A stretch of DNA of 64,000 nucleotides, from contig NZ_LBHB01000002.1 in assembly GCF_001010945.1 (NCBI RefSeq), forward strand, positions 496,001-560,000. Direction: 5' to 3'. Source of the DNA: Aurantiacibacter luteus (lineage in GTDB: Bacteria > Pseudomonadota > Alphaproteobacteria > Sphingomonadales > Sphingomonadaceae). The notes under the pieces are model-generated. The model did no database searches. It saw only the letters and a program-made list of their open reading frames with translations, and was not told where the DNA came from. Position numbers and translations under genes: made by a program. This document shows positions 34,913 through 43,789 of the stretch, piece after piece (within the stretch, counting starts at the first letter, position 1; each line of letters starts with the position of its first letter).

Positions 34913-35260
34913 ATGGCAACTGCAAACCGCGCGCGTTCGGGCGCGCTGGCGAATATCCTCAAGGTGGTGGCCGTGCTCCTCGTTGCAGGCTTCGCCGTCG
35001 CCTGGTTTTATGGCACCGCCATCGCCGGATTCTCGGGCGCGGGCAGCGCCTATGCGGCCAAGACGGTGTGCTCGTGCCGCTACGTGGCGAGGCGCGACAT
35101 GGGCAGCTGCGAGAGCGACCTGCCGTCGAACATGTGGGCCGTCTGGCTGTCCGACGACGAGGAGGCCAAGGCGGTGGCCGCGCGCGTGCCGCTGGTGGCG
35201 AGCGAGCGGGCGCAGTATCGCGAAGGCTACGGCTGCGTGCTGGACGCCATCGACGGCTGA
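34913..35260 (+). CDS. Hypothetical single-pass membrane protein with conserved cysteines
   Basis: A 115-residue protein I cannot assign. One membrane helix ([20 protein letters not shown], residues about 12-32) is followed by a periplasmic domain with four cysteines: [17 protein letters not shown] and a final YGCVLD. The spacing suggests disulfides. It is divergent from the serine hydrolase gene by about 30 bases, so the two may share a promoter region and act together (inference). Its end overlaps the convergent mnmA gene by 34 bases. Confidence 0.65.
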   Translation: MATANRARSGALANILKVVAVLLVAGFAVAWFYGTAIAGFSGAGSAYAAKTVCSCRYVARRDMGSCESDLPSNMWAVWLSDDEEAKAVAARVPLVASERAQYREGYGCVLDAIDG

Positions 35261-36426
35261 ACGGCCGGGCTGGCGGCCGGCTCGGTCGCGGCAATCCAGC
35301 CGCCGCCAATCACCCGCTCGCCCGCGTAGAGCACCGCCGCCTGCCCCGGCGCGACGCCGTATTCAGGCGCGGCGAAACGGATCGTGACCGGCGCACCCTC
35401 GCCCGGCACGCCTTCCAGCGTCACCGGCACCGGCTTTGCCAGCGAGCGAACCTTGGCGGTCAGCTCCGTGCCTTCGGGCAGCGCGCCGATGCGGTTGGTC
35501 TCCACCAGCCGCGCCGCGCCCGTCGCCAACATTCGCTTCGGCCCCACGCGCACCTCGGCGCTGTCCGCGTCCAGCGCGACGACGTAGAGCGGCTCCGGCT
35601 GGCCGCCGATCTCCAGCCCGCGCCGCTGGCCGACGGTGAAATGGATGATGCCGGCATGGTCGCCCAGCCGCTCGCCGGTCTCGGCGTGGACGATCGCCCC
35701 GCCGCGCGCGCCCTCGGGCCGCATGGCCTTGACGATCCTCGCATAGTCGCCGTCGGGCACGAAGCAGATGTCCTGGCTGTCGGGCTTGGCGGCGACGGTC
35801 AGGCCGAACGCCTCGGCCAGCCGCCGCACCTCGGTCTTGGGCAGGCCGCCCAGCGGGAAGCGCAGGAAATCCAACTGCGCATCGGTGGTGGCGTAGAGGA
35901 AATAGGACTGGTCGCGCGAGGCATCCTCGGCCCGCCAGAGCTCGGCCCCCGCTTCGCCCTCCACCCGGCGCACGTAATGGCCGGTGGCGAGGCAATCGGC
36001 GCCCAGCTCCTTCGCCATGCGCAACAGGTCGGTGAACTTGGGCCCCATGTTGCAGCGGATGCAGGGGATCGGCGTGCGCCCGGCGAGATATTCGTCGGCA
36101 AAGGTCTCGACCACCTCCTCGCGAAAGGCGCTTTCGTGATCGAAGACGTAGTGCGCCACGCCCAGCCGGTCGGCCACGGCGCGCGCGTCGCGGATGTCGT
36201 CGCCCGCGCAGCAGGCGCCCTTGCGCCCCGTCGCCGCGCCGTAGTCGTAGAGCTGGAGGGTGATGCCGATCACCTCCGCCGCGGTCTGCGCCGCGAGCGC
36301 GGCGACGACCGAGCTGTCCACCCCGCCCGACATGGCGACCACGATCCGGCAGTCGGCGGCAGGGCGCGGTAAATCGAACAGCGCAGCGGCGTTAACCGTG
36401 TCGGGAGAAAGGGCGAGAGCGCTCAT
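35227..36426 (-). CDS. mnmA: tRNA-specific 2-thiouridylase MnmA
   Basis: A 399-residue PP-loop enzyme that thiolates uridine 34 of Lys, Glu and Gln tRNAs. Motifs are [15 protein letters not shown] (PP-loop), the first catalytic cysteine in [17 protein letters not shown], the second cysteine in [12 protein letters not shown], and the late [13 protein letters not shown]. The last 20 residues are a non-conserved Ala/Ser/Pro tail where the gene overlaps its convergent neighbour. The ATG ([11 protein letters not shown]) is preferred to one ten codons upstream. Confidence 0.94.
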   Translation of the reverse strand: MSALALSPDTVNAAALFDLPRPAADCRIVVAMSGGVDSSVVAALAAQTAAEVIGITLQLYDYGAATGRKGACCAGDDIRDARAVADRLGVAHYVFDHESAFREEVVETFADEYLAGRTPIPCIRCNMGPKFTDLLRMAKELGADCLATGHYVRRVEGEAGAELWRAEDASRDQSYFLYATTDAQLDFLRFPLGGLPKTEVRRLAEAFGLTVAAKPDSQDICFVPDGDYARIVKAMRPEGARGGAIVHAETGERLGDHAGIIHFTVGQRRGLEIGGQPEPLYVVALDADSAEVRVGPKRMLATGAARLVETNRIGALPEGTELTAKVRSLAKPVPVTLEGVPGEGAPVTIRFAAPEYGVAPGQAAVLYAGERVIGGGWIAATEPAASPAVQPSMASSTQP

Positions 36427-36491
36427 GGCCGGGCGCGCATACACGAGGGCGGGCACTAGCGCAAAACCCGGCGGCGCCTCTCAAGGTTCGG

Positions 36492-36507
36492 TTAAACCGG
36501 GCTTTAC
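36492..36507 (+). promoter_or_regulatory. CtrA-like half-site pair upstream of the sciP operon
   Basis: The sequence TTAA-N7-TTTAC lies 34-49 bases before the ATG of the gene preceding sciP, where a CtrA-activated promoter would place its box. It differs from the consensus TTAA-N7-TTAAC at one position. In Caulobacter sciP is activated by CtrA and its product then inhibits CtrA (established), so such a box would close a feedback loop. A TTGACA a few bases downstream has no good -10 partner. Confidence 0.4.
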
Positions 36508-36540
36508 CCGATCTTGACACCTCGGCCGTAAGCCGGGGGC

Positions 36541-36885
36541 ATGTTCGAGGGGAAACCACCCGTCCCGCCCTTGGCGAACGGCACGCACACCGGCGATTCG
36601 TCCGGGGCGGAGCTGTGCGCGCTCACCTGGTCCGATCTCGTCGCCCGGCTCGCCGCGGCGCGCGATCTCAGGCGCGAGATGGCGGCGAACGACGAGAGCG
36701 GGGCAGCGAGCTTCGATGCGAGCAGCGCGCTGCACATCGCCCATATCGGCGACCGCGACACGCATACGGCCGGGCGGGGACACCAACTGCTCGTTAACCC
36801 TGATGATTTAGCCAATGGCAAAACCGACGGCTGCAATAACGGCGAACACGACGTGGATCGCCACGATGGCCGACCGAGGAACTAG
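36541..36885 (+). CDS. Small hypothetical protein upstream of sciP
   Basis: A 114-residue soluble protein I cannot name. A helical segment ALTWSDLVARLAAARDLR is its best-ordered part, and LLVNPDDLANGK looks like a conserved short motif; the C-terminus is rich in Asp, His and Arg. It ends with TAG immediately before the sciP ATG, so the two are surely co-transcribed. From memory, related sphingomonads carry a similar small gene here, which makes it a candidate partner of SciP rather than a chance frame; this is not verified. Confidence 0.6.
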   Translation: MFEGKPPVPPLANGTHTGDSSGAELCALTWSDLVARLAAARDLRREMAANDESGAASFDASSALHIAHIGDRDTHTAGRGHQLLVNPDDLANGKTDGCNNGEHDVDRHDGRPRN

Positions 36886-37185
36886 ATGATCGAGAACCAG
36901 AAAATCCGACCGGCCCAAGTCATCGGCCCCCTTGGGGAGCCGCTGACGATCGCCGATCTGCCTTCGCCCAAGACGAAGCGCTGGGTGGTTCGCCGCAAGG
37001 CCGAGGTCGTGGCTGCCGTCAACGGTGGCCTGCTGACCATCGACGAGGTGCTCGAACGCTACGGCCTCACGCTGGAGGAGTTCGCCGGCTGGCAGCGCGC
37101 CGTCGACCGTTCCGGCATGCAGGGCCTGCGCGTGACCCGTATCCAGCACTACCGCGACCTCTACGAACGCCAGCTGAAATACTGA
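36886..37185 (+). CDS. sciP: CtrA inhibitor SciP
   Basis: A 99-residue DUF1153 helix-turn-helix protein. It reads MIENQKIRPAQVIGPLGEPL, then KTKRWVVRRKAEVVAAVNGG and LTIDEVLERYGLTLEEFAGW, and ends YRDLYERQLKY, essentially the Caulobacter SciP pattern. SciP binds CtrA and DNA and blocks CtrA-driven transcription in G1 cells (established in Caulobacter). Its presence implies a CtrA-based cell-cycle or differentiation circuit in this organism. Confidence 0.95.
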   Translation: MIENQKIRPAQVIGPLGEPLTIADLPSPKTKRWVVRRKAEVVAAVNGGLLTIDEVLERYGLTLEEFAGWQRAVDRSGMQGLRVTRIQHYRDLYERQLKY

Positions 37186-37222
37186 CCGGAGCACCTGCCG
37201 GATAACCGCCCGTCGTTTTCTA

Positions 37223-37247
37223 GGAACAGGTAGCCGCACCCCGCGTT
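37223..37247 (+). promoter_or_regulatory. EcfG-type general stress response promoter
   Basis: The sequence GGAAC, 16 bases, CGTT is an exact match to the promoter consensus of the alphaproteobacterial general stress sigma factor EcfG (GGAAC-N16/17-CGTT). It lies 50 bases upstream of the GlsB/YeaQ-like gene, correctly spaced for a short leader. YeaQ-type proteins are stress-induced elsewhere, which supports the call. Confidence 0.7.
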
Positions 37248-37296
37248 TCCCCCGCTGTATCCCGATCATCGGGAGGTTTCAGAGGAGAACAGGGTT

Positions 37297-37563
37297 ATGG
37301 GTCTTATCATTGCCATCATCGTCGGCGGTGTCGCCGGCTGGCTCGCCAGCATCGTCATGGGCCGCAACGCCTCGATGGGCATCATCCTGAACGTCGTCGT
37401 CGGCGTGATCGGTGCGCTCATCGGCAACTGGCTGCTGGCCCCGCTGCTCGGCTTCGGCGGCAGCATCCAGGAATTCGACATCGGCTCGTTCGTCATCGCC
37501 ATCCTGGGCGCCATCATCCTGCTCGCCATCGTCAACCTCGTGCAGCGCGGCCGCATCCGCTAA
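37297..37563 (+). CDS. GlsB/YeaQ/YmgE family stress response membrane protein
   Basis: An 88-residue, glycine-rich membrane protein with three hydrophobic helices (LIIAIIVGGVAGWLASIVMG; ILNVVVGVIGALIGNWLL; FVIAILGAIILLAIVNLV), the transglycosylase-associated protein fold named in YeaQ/YmgE. Its biochemical role is unknown, but members are induced by stress. A strong AGGAG ribosome site lies about twelve bases before the ATG. It has its own EcfG-type promoter and is followed by two hairpins, so it is a single-gene unit. Confidence 0.92.
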   Translation: MGLIIAIIVGGVAGWLASIVMGRNASMGIILNVVVGVIGALIGNWLLAPLLGFGGSIQEFDIGSFVIAILGAIILLAIVNLVQRGRIR

Positions 37564-37572
37564 ACACGCAGG

Positions 37573-37649
37573 GTCGGGACGCACAACCGTCCCGACAAAT
37601 TGATACAAATCGACGGAAGGGCGGAAAGTCTTGGCTTTCCGCCCTTTTT
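37573..37649 (+). terminator. Double hairpin terminator after the YeaQ-like gene
   Basis: The first hairpin is GTCGGGAC-GCACAACC-GTCCCGAC (37573-37596, perfect 8 base pairs). The second is a perfect 12-base stem, AAGGGCGGAAAG with CTTTCCGCCCTT (37617-37646), loop TCTTGG, running directly into TTT. The second is a textbook intrinsic terminator. Confidence 0.85.
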
Positions 37650-37794
37650 CGTTGTCCGGAAGTCACTTCGTCGGGCCCGGACGACCCCCGGCAGAAGGTT
37701 GCATTGCGCCATGCACCTTGCCCGCGCTATGGCGGTCTGGAACGAGAGCCGTCCGCAGGGGCGCGGTTCTCGATGTTTGCAAGGCATCGGGCCC

Positions 37795-38991
37795 ATGAAT
37801 TACGAAACCCGGGTGGTCACCACCGACGAGACCGACGACGGCGAGCGCGTGATCGTGAGCGACAGCGTCGTCACCGACGAGCCGCGCCCGCGCCGCAAGT
37901 GGCCGTGGCTGGTGCTCGCCGCGCTGGTGCTGGGGGCCATCGTCGCTGCCTTCATGCTCGGCTCGGGCGAGGAGGAAACCCCCTTCGGCGCCGACCAGGC
38001 CGGTGAGATCCAGTCGGTCACCGTCGTCAGCCCCGGCGCGGGCACGCTGGAAGGCACGATCAACGCCACCGGCACGCTGGCCGCCCGGCGCGAGATGCCC
38101 GTGGGCGTCGTCGGCGAGGGCGGGCGCGTCGTCTCGGTGCCGGTCGAGGCCGGATCGTGGGTGCGACAGGGCCAGGTGCTGGCCGTCATCGACCGCTCGG
38201 TGCAGACCCAGCAGGCTGCCAGCCAGCGCGCCCAGATCGAGGTTGCCGAGGCCGACGCCGCGCTCGCCCAATCCGAACTCGACCGCGCCTTGCAACTGGT
38301 GGAGCGCGGCTTCATCAGCCAGGCCGACATCGACCGCAAGACCGCCACCCGCGATGCCGCCCGCGCGCGCGTGCAGGTGGCCCGCGCGCAGCTGGCCGAA
38401 CGGCAGGCGCGCAACAACCAGCTCAACATCGTCGCCCCGGCGGCAGGCCTCGTGCTCACGCGCAACGTGGAGCCGGGCCAGGTGGTGTCGCCCGGCAGCG
38501 GCGCACTGTTCGCCATCGCCCGCGGCGGCGAGATGGAACTGCTCGCGGCCGTAGGCGAGAACGAACTGGCGCAGATTTCGGTCGGGTCCAGCGTCGAGGT
38601 GACGCCTGCGGGCGGCGACCAGACCTTCACCGGGCAGGTGTGGCAGTTGTCGCCGGTGATCGACCAGACCAACCGTCAGGGCACCGTCCGCGTGGCGTTG
38701 TCCTATGCCCCGGCGCTTCGGCCGGGCGGCTTCGCCACGGCGCGCATCACCAGCGGCACCGTGGTCGCCCCGCGCCTGCCCGAAAGCGCAATCCTGACCG
38801 ACGATGCGGGCAGCTACGTCTACATCGTCGATGCCGACGACAAGGTCGTGCGCCGCGACGTGACGGTCGGCATGATCACCGACGAGGGGATTGCCATCGC
38901 CTCCGGTCTGACGGGCCGCGAGCGGGTGGTGCTGCGCGCCGGCGGCTTCCTGCGCGAGGGCGAGACGGTCAGGCCCGTCTCCTCGCAATAG
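37795..38991 (+). CDS. RND efflux system periplasmic adaptor subunit
   Basis: A 398-residue membrane-fusion protein. An acidic N-terminal cytoplasmic stretch of 35 residues precedes one membrane anchor (WPWLVLAALVLGAIVAAFML). Then come lipoyl-like halves (GEGGRVVSVPVEAGSWVRQGQVLAVID and VEPGQVVSPG), a helical hairpin, and beta-barrel parts. There is no lipobox; the anchor replaces it. It bridges the RND pump, encoded 18 bases downstream, to an outer-membrane channel that is not in this window. The start MNYETRVVTTDE is the ATG nearest the anchor. No regulator gene is adjacent. Confidence 0.9.
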   Translation: MNYETRVVTTDETDDGERVIVSDSVVTDEPRPRRKWPWLVLAALVLGAIVAAFMLGSGEEETPFGADQAGEIQSVTVVSPGAGTLEGTINATGTLAARREMPVGVVGEGGRVVSVPVEAGSWVRQGQVLAVIDRSVQTQQAASQRAQIEVAEADAALAQSELDRALQLVERGFISQADIDRKTATRDAARARVQVARAQLAERQARNNQLNIVAPAAGLVLTRNVEPGQVVSPGSGALFAIARGGEMELLAAVGENELAQISVGSSVEVTPAGGDQTFTGQVWQLSPVIDQTNRQGTVRVALSYAPALRPGGFATARITSGTVVAPRLPESAILTDDAGSYVYIVDADDKVVRRDVTVGMITDEGIAIASGLTGRERVVLRAGGFLREGETVRPVSSQ

Positions 38992-39009
38992 GGCGAGAGA
39001 CATCGCGCG

Positions 39010-42000
39010 ATGAACTTCAACAACCTTTCCGCCTGGTCGATCCGCAACCCGATCGTTCCCATCCTCGCCTTTCTCGGGCTGACGCTGGCGGGTATTTTCA
39101 GCTTCCGGGCGATGGACGTCCAGAACAACCCGGATATCGAATTCCCGATCGCCATCGTCTCGATCACCCAGCCCGGTGCCGCGCCCACCGAGGTCGAGAA
39201 CCAGATCACCCAGCGCGTGGAAGCCGCGGTGCAGACGCTCGACGGCATCGAATCGATCCGCTCGACCGCGTCGGAGGGCAATTCCACGACCGTCATCGAG
39301 TTCGAGCTCGGCACCAACATCGATTCCACCGTCAACGAGGTGAAGAGCGCTGTCGACCAGATCCGCGGCGAACTGCCCGACGGCATCCTCGAGCCGCGCG
39401 TGTTCAAGCAGCAGACCAGCTCGCGCCCTATCGTCTATTTCGGCGTCGAGGCCGACGACATGACGATCGAACAGCTCAGCTGGTTCATCGACGATACCCT
39501 GACCAAGCGGCTGCTGAGCGTGCCCGGCCTTGCCGAGGTCAATCGCAACGGCGGGGTGGACCGCGAGATCCTCGTCATCCTCGACCCGGCACGGATGCAG
39601 GCGCTGGGGCTGACAGCGGCGCAGGTCAACGGCGCGCTGCGCCAGCTGAACATCAACGCTGCGGGCGGGCAGTCGGAAATCGCCGGGTCGCGCCAGTCGG
39701 TCCGCGTCATCGGCAACGCCGACACTGCCTTCGAACTGTCTCAGGCCCAACTGCCGCTCGGCGCCGGGCGCTCGGTGAAACTGGCGGACGTCGCGCGGGT
39801 CAGCGATTCCTACGGCGAACTGCGCTCGCTGGCCAAGCTCAACGGCGAGCAGGTCGTCACCTTCTCCGTCACCCGCGCCCGCGGGGAGAGCGACGTGACG
39901 GTCTACAACGGCGTGGTCGAGGCGCTGGAAGAGGTGCAGGCGGCCAATCCCGGCATCCGCTTCACCCGCCTGTTCACTGAAGTCGACTACACCAAGGCGC
40001 AATACGAAAGCTCGATGGCGGCGATGGTGGAAGGCGCGATCCTAGCCGTGATCGTGGTGTTCCTGTTCCTGCGCGACTGGCGCGCGACGGTGATCGCCTC
40101 GCTCGCGATCCCGCTCTCGGCTATTCCTACGTTCTGGTTCATGGACATGCTGGGCTTCACGCTCAACACCATGTCGCTGCTGGCGCTGGGGCTGGTCGCC
40201 GGCGTGCTGGTCGACGATGCCATCGTAGAAATCGAGAACATCGTCAGGCACATGCGAATGGGCAAGAGCGCCTACCAGGCGGCCATCGACGCCGCCGACG
40301 AGATAGGCCTCGCGGTTGTCGCCACCACCTTCAGCATCGTCGCCGTGTTCCTGCCGGTCGGCCTGATGTCGGGCATCACCGGCATCTTCTTCAAGAACTT
40401 CGGCCTGACCGTGGTCGTCTCGGTGCTGATGAGCCTTGCCGTCGCGCGCATGATGACGCCGATGATCGCCGCCTATTTCCTCAAGGCCAAGGGTCATGCG
40501 TCGCACGGCGAGGGCGCGCTGATGGACCGTTACATGAGCGTGTTGCGCTGGTCGCTCGACGACAGCGCGATGCGCCGCCGGGTCGCCGCGCTGGGCCGGG
40601 CACCGTTCAAGTGGCAGTATGGCGCGATTGCCACGCCGATGTTCGTGGCGATCACGCTTGCCGGCATCGCAGCTTTCATCGCCGTCGTCGCGGTCTGGTT
40701 CCAGGTGCAGCTTCTGGCCGACAGTATGGATGCGGGATACTGGACCGACAAGCTGTCGGTGCTGCCCGATGTCCTTGCGCGGATCATCGGCTTCACGCTG
40801 GCGGTGATCTCGATGTCGCTCGCGGTGGTCGTCGGCGGCTTCGCGGCCTGGGCGGCGGGCAGCCTGCTGCGCATTCCGCTGACATGGCTTGCGAACATGT
40901 TCGGCAGCGGCTTTTCGACCTGGTTCGTCAACCGCATGGGCCGCCTGCGCGCCCGCTTCCTCGATCACCGCGTCTGGATGATGGGCGTGGGCGTGGGCGC
41001 GCTGGCGATGACGGTATCCTCTCTTTACGTGATCCCGAAGCAGTTCTTCCCCGCCACCAACAGCGACTTCTCGCTGGTCCGCGTCGAGATGGTGCCAGGC
41101 ACCACGCTCGAGCAGACCGAGGCCGTGATCGACAGCGTCGTGGCGCGCCTGCGGCAGGAGCAGGAGGTCGCGCTCGCGCTGGGTGTCGTCAACGAGGGCA
41201 GCGGCATGGTGCGGCTGGTGCTGCGCGAGGATCGTGAGCGATCGAGCCTGGAGTTCGAACGCGCCCTGTCGCCGGTGCTGCAGGCCTTCCCCGATGCCCG
41301 CATCAATTTCCAGGAGCAGAACACGCCGGGCGCCGGGCAGGGCACCGGGCGGGCGATTTCCAAGATGCTGGCGGGCTCCAATCCCGAAGCGCTGAACGCC
41401 GCCGCCGACGCGCTGGCCGAGCAGATGCGCGGCGTGCCCGGCGTCGTCGCCCCGCGCGTTGAGCTGCCGATGCAGCGGCCCGAACTGCTGATCGAGCCGC
41501 GCGCGGAACTCGCCGCCAGCCTCGGTGTCACCACCAGTGCGCTCAGCCAGGCGATCCGCATCGCCACGCTGGGCGACATCGACCAGAACGCCGCGAAGTT
41601 CTCGCTCGACGATCGCCAGGTGCCGATCCGCGTGCGCCTCGCCGAAACGCAGCGGCGTGACCTTTCGACCATCCGCAACCTGCCCGTGCCCACGGCCAGC
41701 GGCGGCTCGGTACCGCTGGAGCGGGTGGCCGACATCCGCTTCGGCATGGGTCCGACCGCGATCGAACGCTACGACCAGAGCCGCCGCGTCTTCGTCAGCG
41801 CCGACGTTGCCGACGGCTATGCCCGCGGCGACGTGACCGCGGCCATCGACAAGCTGCCGATCATGCAGGACCTGCCCACCGGGGTCTCCAGCCCCGCCGT
41901 CGGGCAGGACGAGATGCAGCAGGAATTGCAGGGCAGCTTCGTGCCCGCGCTGGGCACCGGTATCCTGCTTGTGTTCTCGGTGCTGGTGCTGCTCTACCGC

Positions 42001-42516
42001 CGCTTCGTGTCCCCGCTGGTCAACATGGGCTCGCTGTTCCTCGCCCCGCTCGGCGGGTTGCTGCTCATCATGCTGACCGGGCTGGAGCTGACCTTGCCGG
42101 TTTTCATCGGGATGCTGATGCTATTCGGCATCGTGTCCAAGAACTCGATCCTGCTGATCGACTTCGCACTGGAGGAAATGGACGCCGGCGTGCCCAAGCG
42201 CGAGGCGATCGTCGATGCCGGGCACAAGCGCGCGCAGCCGATCGTGATGACGACCGTCGCGATGACCGCGGGCATGGTGCCGACCGCGCTCGCGCTCAGC
42301 GCCGACGGGGCCTGGCGCCAGCCTATGGGCATGGTGGTAATCGGCGGCCTGATCCTGTCCACCGTGCTGACGCTGCTGATCGTGCCCGCCGGCTTCAGCC
42401 TGGCGGACGGCATGGAAAAGCGCCTCGGACCGTGGCTGCGCGACAAGTTCCTGACCTACAAGCCGGGCGACGATGCCGCCTCGCCGGGGCGCCCGGAGCT
42501 GCAGCCTGCCGAGTAG
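39010..42516 (+). CDS. RND efflux permease with extra central membrane insertion
   Basis: A 1168-residue proton-driven exporter of the HAE1/AcrB superfamily, exporting unknown hydrophobic compounds. Landmarks include WSIRNPIVPILAFLGLTLAG at the N-terminus, GLVAGVLVDDAIVEIENI with the proton-relay aspartates in helix 4, and the late GIVSKNSILLIDFALEEMD. It is about 120 residues longer than the usual 1040-1050. The excess is between helices 6 and 7, residues roughly 519-645, and holds two strongly hydrophobic stretches, near 541-565 and 588-620. Helix 7 then begins at HRVWMMGVGVGALAM. The insertion is in frame and of normal composition, so not a sequencing artefact. Confidence 0.92.
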   Translation: MNFNNLSAWSIRNPIVPILAFLGLTLAGIFSFRAMDVQNNPDIEFPIAIVSITQPGAAPTEVENQITQRVEAAVQTLDGIESIRSTASEGNSTTVIEFELGTNIDSTVNEVKSAVDQIRGELPDGILEPRVFKQQTSSRPIVYFGVEADDMTIEQLSWFIDDTLTKRLLSVPGLAEVNRNGGVDREILVILDPARMQALGLTAAQVNGALRQLNINAAGGQSEIAGSRQSVRVIGNADTAFELSQAQLPLGAGRSVKLADVARVSDSYGELRSLAKLNGEQVVTFSVTRARGESDVTVYNGVVEALEEVQAANPGIRFTRLFTEVDYTKAQYESSMAAMVEGAILAVIVVFLFLRDWRATVIASLAIPLSAIPTFWFMDMLGFTLNTMSLLALGLVAGVLVDDAIVEIENIVRHMRMGKSAYQAAIDAADEIGLAVVATTFSIVAVFLPVGLMSGITGIFFKNFGLTVVVSVLMSLAVARMMTPMIAAYFLKAKGHASHGEGALMDRYMSVLRWSLDDSAMRRRVAALGRAPFKWQYGAIATPMFVAITLAGIAAFIAVVAVWFQVQLLADSMDAGYWTDKLSVLPDVLARIIGFTLAVISMSLAVVVGGFAAWAAGSLLRIPLTWLANMFGSGFSTWFVNRMGRLRARFLDHRVWMMGVGVGALAMTVSSLYVIPKQFFPATNSDFSLVRVEMVPGTTLEQTEAVIDSVVARLRQEQEVALALGVVNEGSGMVRLVLREDRERSSLEFERALSPVLQAFPDARINFQEQNTPGAGQGTGRAISKMLAGSNPEALNAAADALAEQMRGVPGVVAPRVELPMQRPELLIEPRAELAASLGVTTSALSQAIRIATLGDIDQNAAKFSLDDRQVPIRVRLAETQRRDLSTIRNLPVPTASGGSVPLERVADIRFGMGPTAIERYDQSRRVFVSADVADGYARGDVTAAIDKLPIMQDLPTGVSSPAVGQDEMQQELQGSFVPALGTGILLVFSVLVLLYRRFVSPLVNMGSLFLAPLGGLLLIMLTGLELTLPVFIGMLMLFGIVSKNSILLIDFALEEMDAGVPKREAIVDAGHKRAQPIVMTTVAMTAGMVPTALALSADGAWRQPMGMVVIGGLILSTVLTLLIVPAGFSLADGMEKRLGPWLRDKFLTYKPGDDAASPGRPELQPAE

Positions 42517-42571
42517 GCTTCCAACCGCGCTGAGGCAAGGCGCCCCGCTGCCGCCCGACCGTGCGCGGCGG

Positions 42572-43789
42572 ATGCGGCTGACCGCGACGGCAATGCTGGT
42601 AGCGATGGCGGCGATATTCGTCGCCACCCACCCCCTGCTCGGCACCCATCCGGCCTGGGGCTACGTCAACGCCTTTGCCGAGGCGGCGATGGTCGGCGGA
42701 CTGGCGGACTGGTTCGCGGTGACGGCGCTGTTCCGCCATCCGCTGGGCCTGCCGATCCCGCACACCGCGATCATCCCCACGAACAAGAACCGCATCGCCG
42801 ATACGATGGCGGACTTCCTGCGCACCAATTTCCTCACGCCCGTGGTGGTCGCGCGGCGGATGCGCGAGATGAACGTGGCGCGCGCGGCGGGCGATTTCCT
42901 CGCCCAGCGCGGCGAACGCGGCGAAGGCGGCGCGGGCCGGGTGATGGCGGGCGCGGGGGCGCTGTTCGTGGAACTGCTCGAATCGCTCGATCCCGATCGC
43001 CTCGGTCTGCAGGTGAAGGCGGGGCTGGCGCGACAGGCGGAAAAGATCGAGGTCGCCCCGCTGCTCGGCAAGATGCTGCAAGGGGCCATCGCCGACGGGC
43101 GGCACCGCCCGCTGATCGACGGCTTCATCCGCTGGGTAGGGGTGGCGCTGGAGGACAACGAGGACATGGTCCGCAGGATGGTGCAGCAGCGCGCCAATGC
43201 CGTGATCCGCTGGACCGGCCTCGATGCCCGGCTGGCCGAATCGGTGCTCAATGGCCTCTACAAACTGCTCGCGGAGATGCACGTCGATCCGAACCATCCC
43301 GTGCGGGTCCGGCTGGACGAAGGGCTGGCGCACCTGGCGCAGGATCTCCAGAGCGATGCCGCTCTGCGCGCCCGGGTGGAGCAGGCGAAGAACGACCTCC
43401 TCGCCAACCCGGCCCTGTCGGACTGGTGGATGGGCGTGTGGGAGCGCATCCGCCTCTCGCTGATCGCCATGGTGCGCAATCCGGGCAACGCGATGGGCGG
43501 GCAGATCGGCGCGAGCGTGGCCGAACTCGGCGCGGCGCTGCAGACCGACCCAAGGCTGCAGGTGCAGGTCAACCGCTTCGCCCGGCGCACGCTGGTGGGC
43601 GTGGTCAACCGTTACGGGGAGCAGATCGTCGGCCTTGTCTCGGCCACGGTAAAGGGCTGGGACGCGACCACCATCACCACCCGCATCGAGCGCGCGGTGG
43701 GCCGCGATCTGCAGTTCATCCGCATCAACGGCACCCTTGTTGGCGGGTTAGTCGGCCTCGTGCTGCATCTCCTGACCGAGGTGTTGTGA
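42572..43789 (+). CDS. DUF445 family membrane protein
   Basis: A 405-residue protein with an N-terminal membrane helix, the family signature GYVNAFAEAAMVGGLADWFAVTALFRHPLG, a long helical middle, and a C-terminal membrane helix (LVGGLVGLVLHLL). Function is unknown. An ATG giving MRLTATAMLVAM is chosen; the open frame extends upstream into the end of the RND gene, with a possible CTG. It ends with a GTGA overlap into a GNAT gene. No direct link to efflux is evident. Confidence 0.85.
   Translation: MRLTATAMLVAMAAIFVATHPLLGTHPAWGYVNAFAEAAMVGGLADWFAVTALFRHPLGLPIPHTAIIPTNKNRIADTMADFLRTNFLTPVVVARRMREMNVARAAGDFLAQRGERGEGGAGRVMAGAGALFVELLESLDPDRLGLQVKAGLARQAEKIEVAPLLGKMLQGAIADGRHRPLIDGFIRWVGVALEDNEDMVRRMVQQRANAVIRWTGLDARLAESVLNGLYKLLAEMHVDPNHPVRVRLDEGLAHLAQDLQSDAALRARVEQAKNDLLANPALSDWWMGVWERIRLSLIAMVRNPGNAMGGQIGASVAELGAALQTDPRLQVQVNRFARRTLVGVVNRYGEQIVGLVSATVKGWDATTITTRIERAVGRDLQFIRINGTLVGGLVGLVLHLLTEVL

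Noticed and set aside
37663-40002. 779-codon open frame on the minus strand across the RND adaptor and permease
   Set aside because: Low-complexity His/Arg/Asp-rich translation spanning two real plus-strand genes and their gap; antisense artefact.
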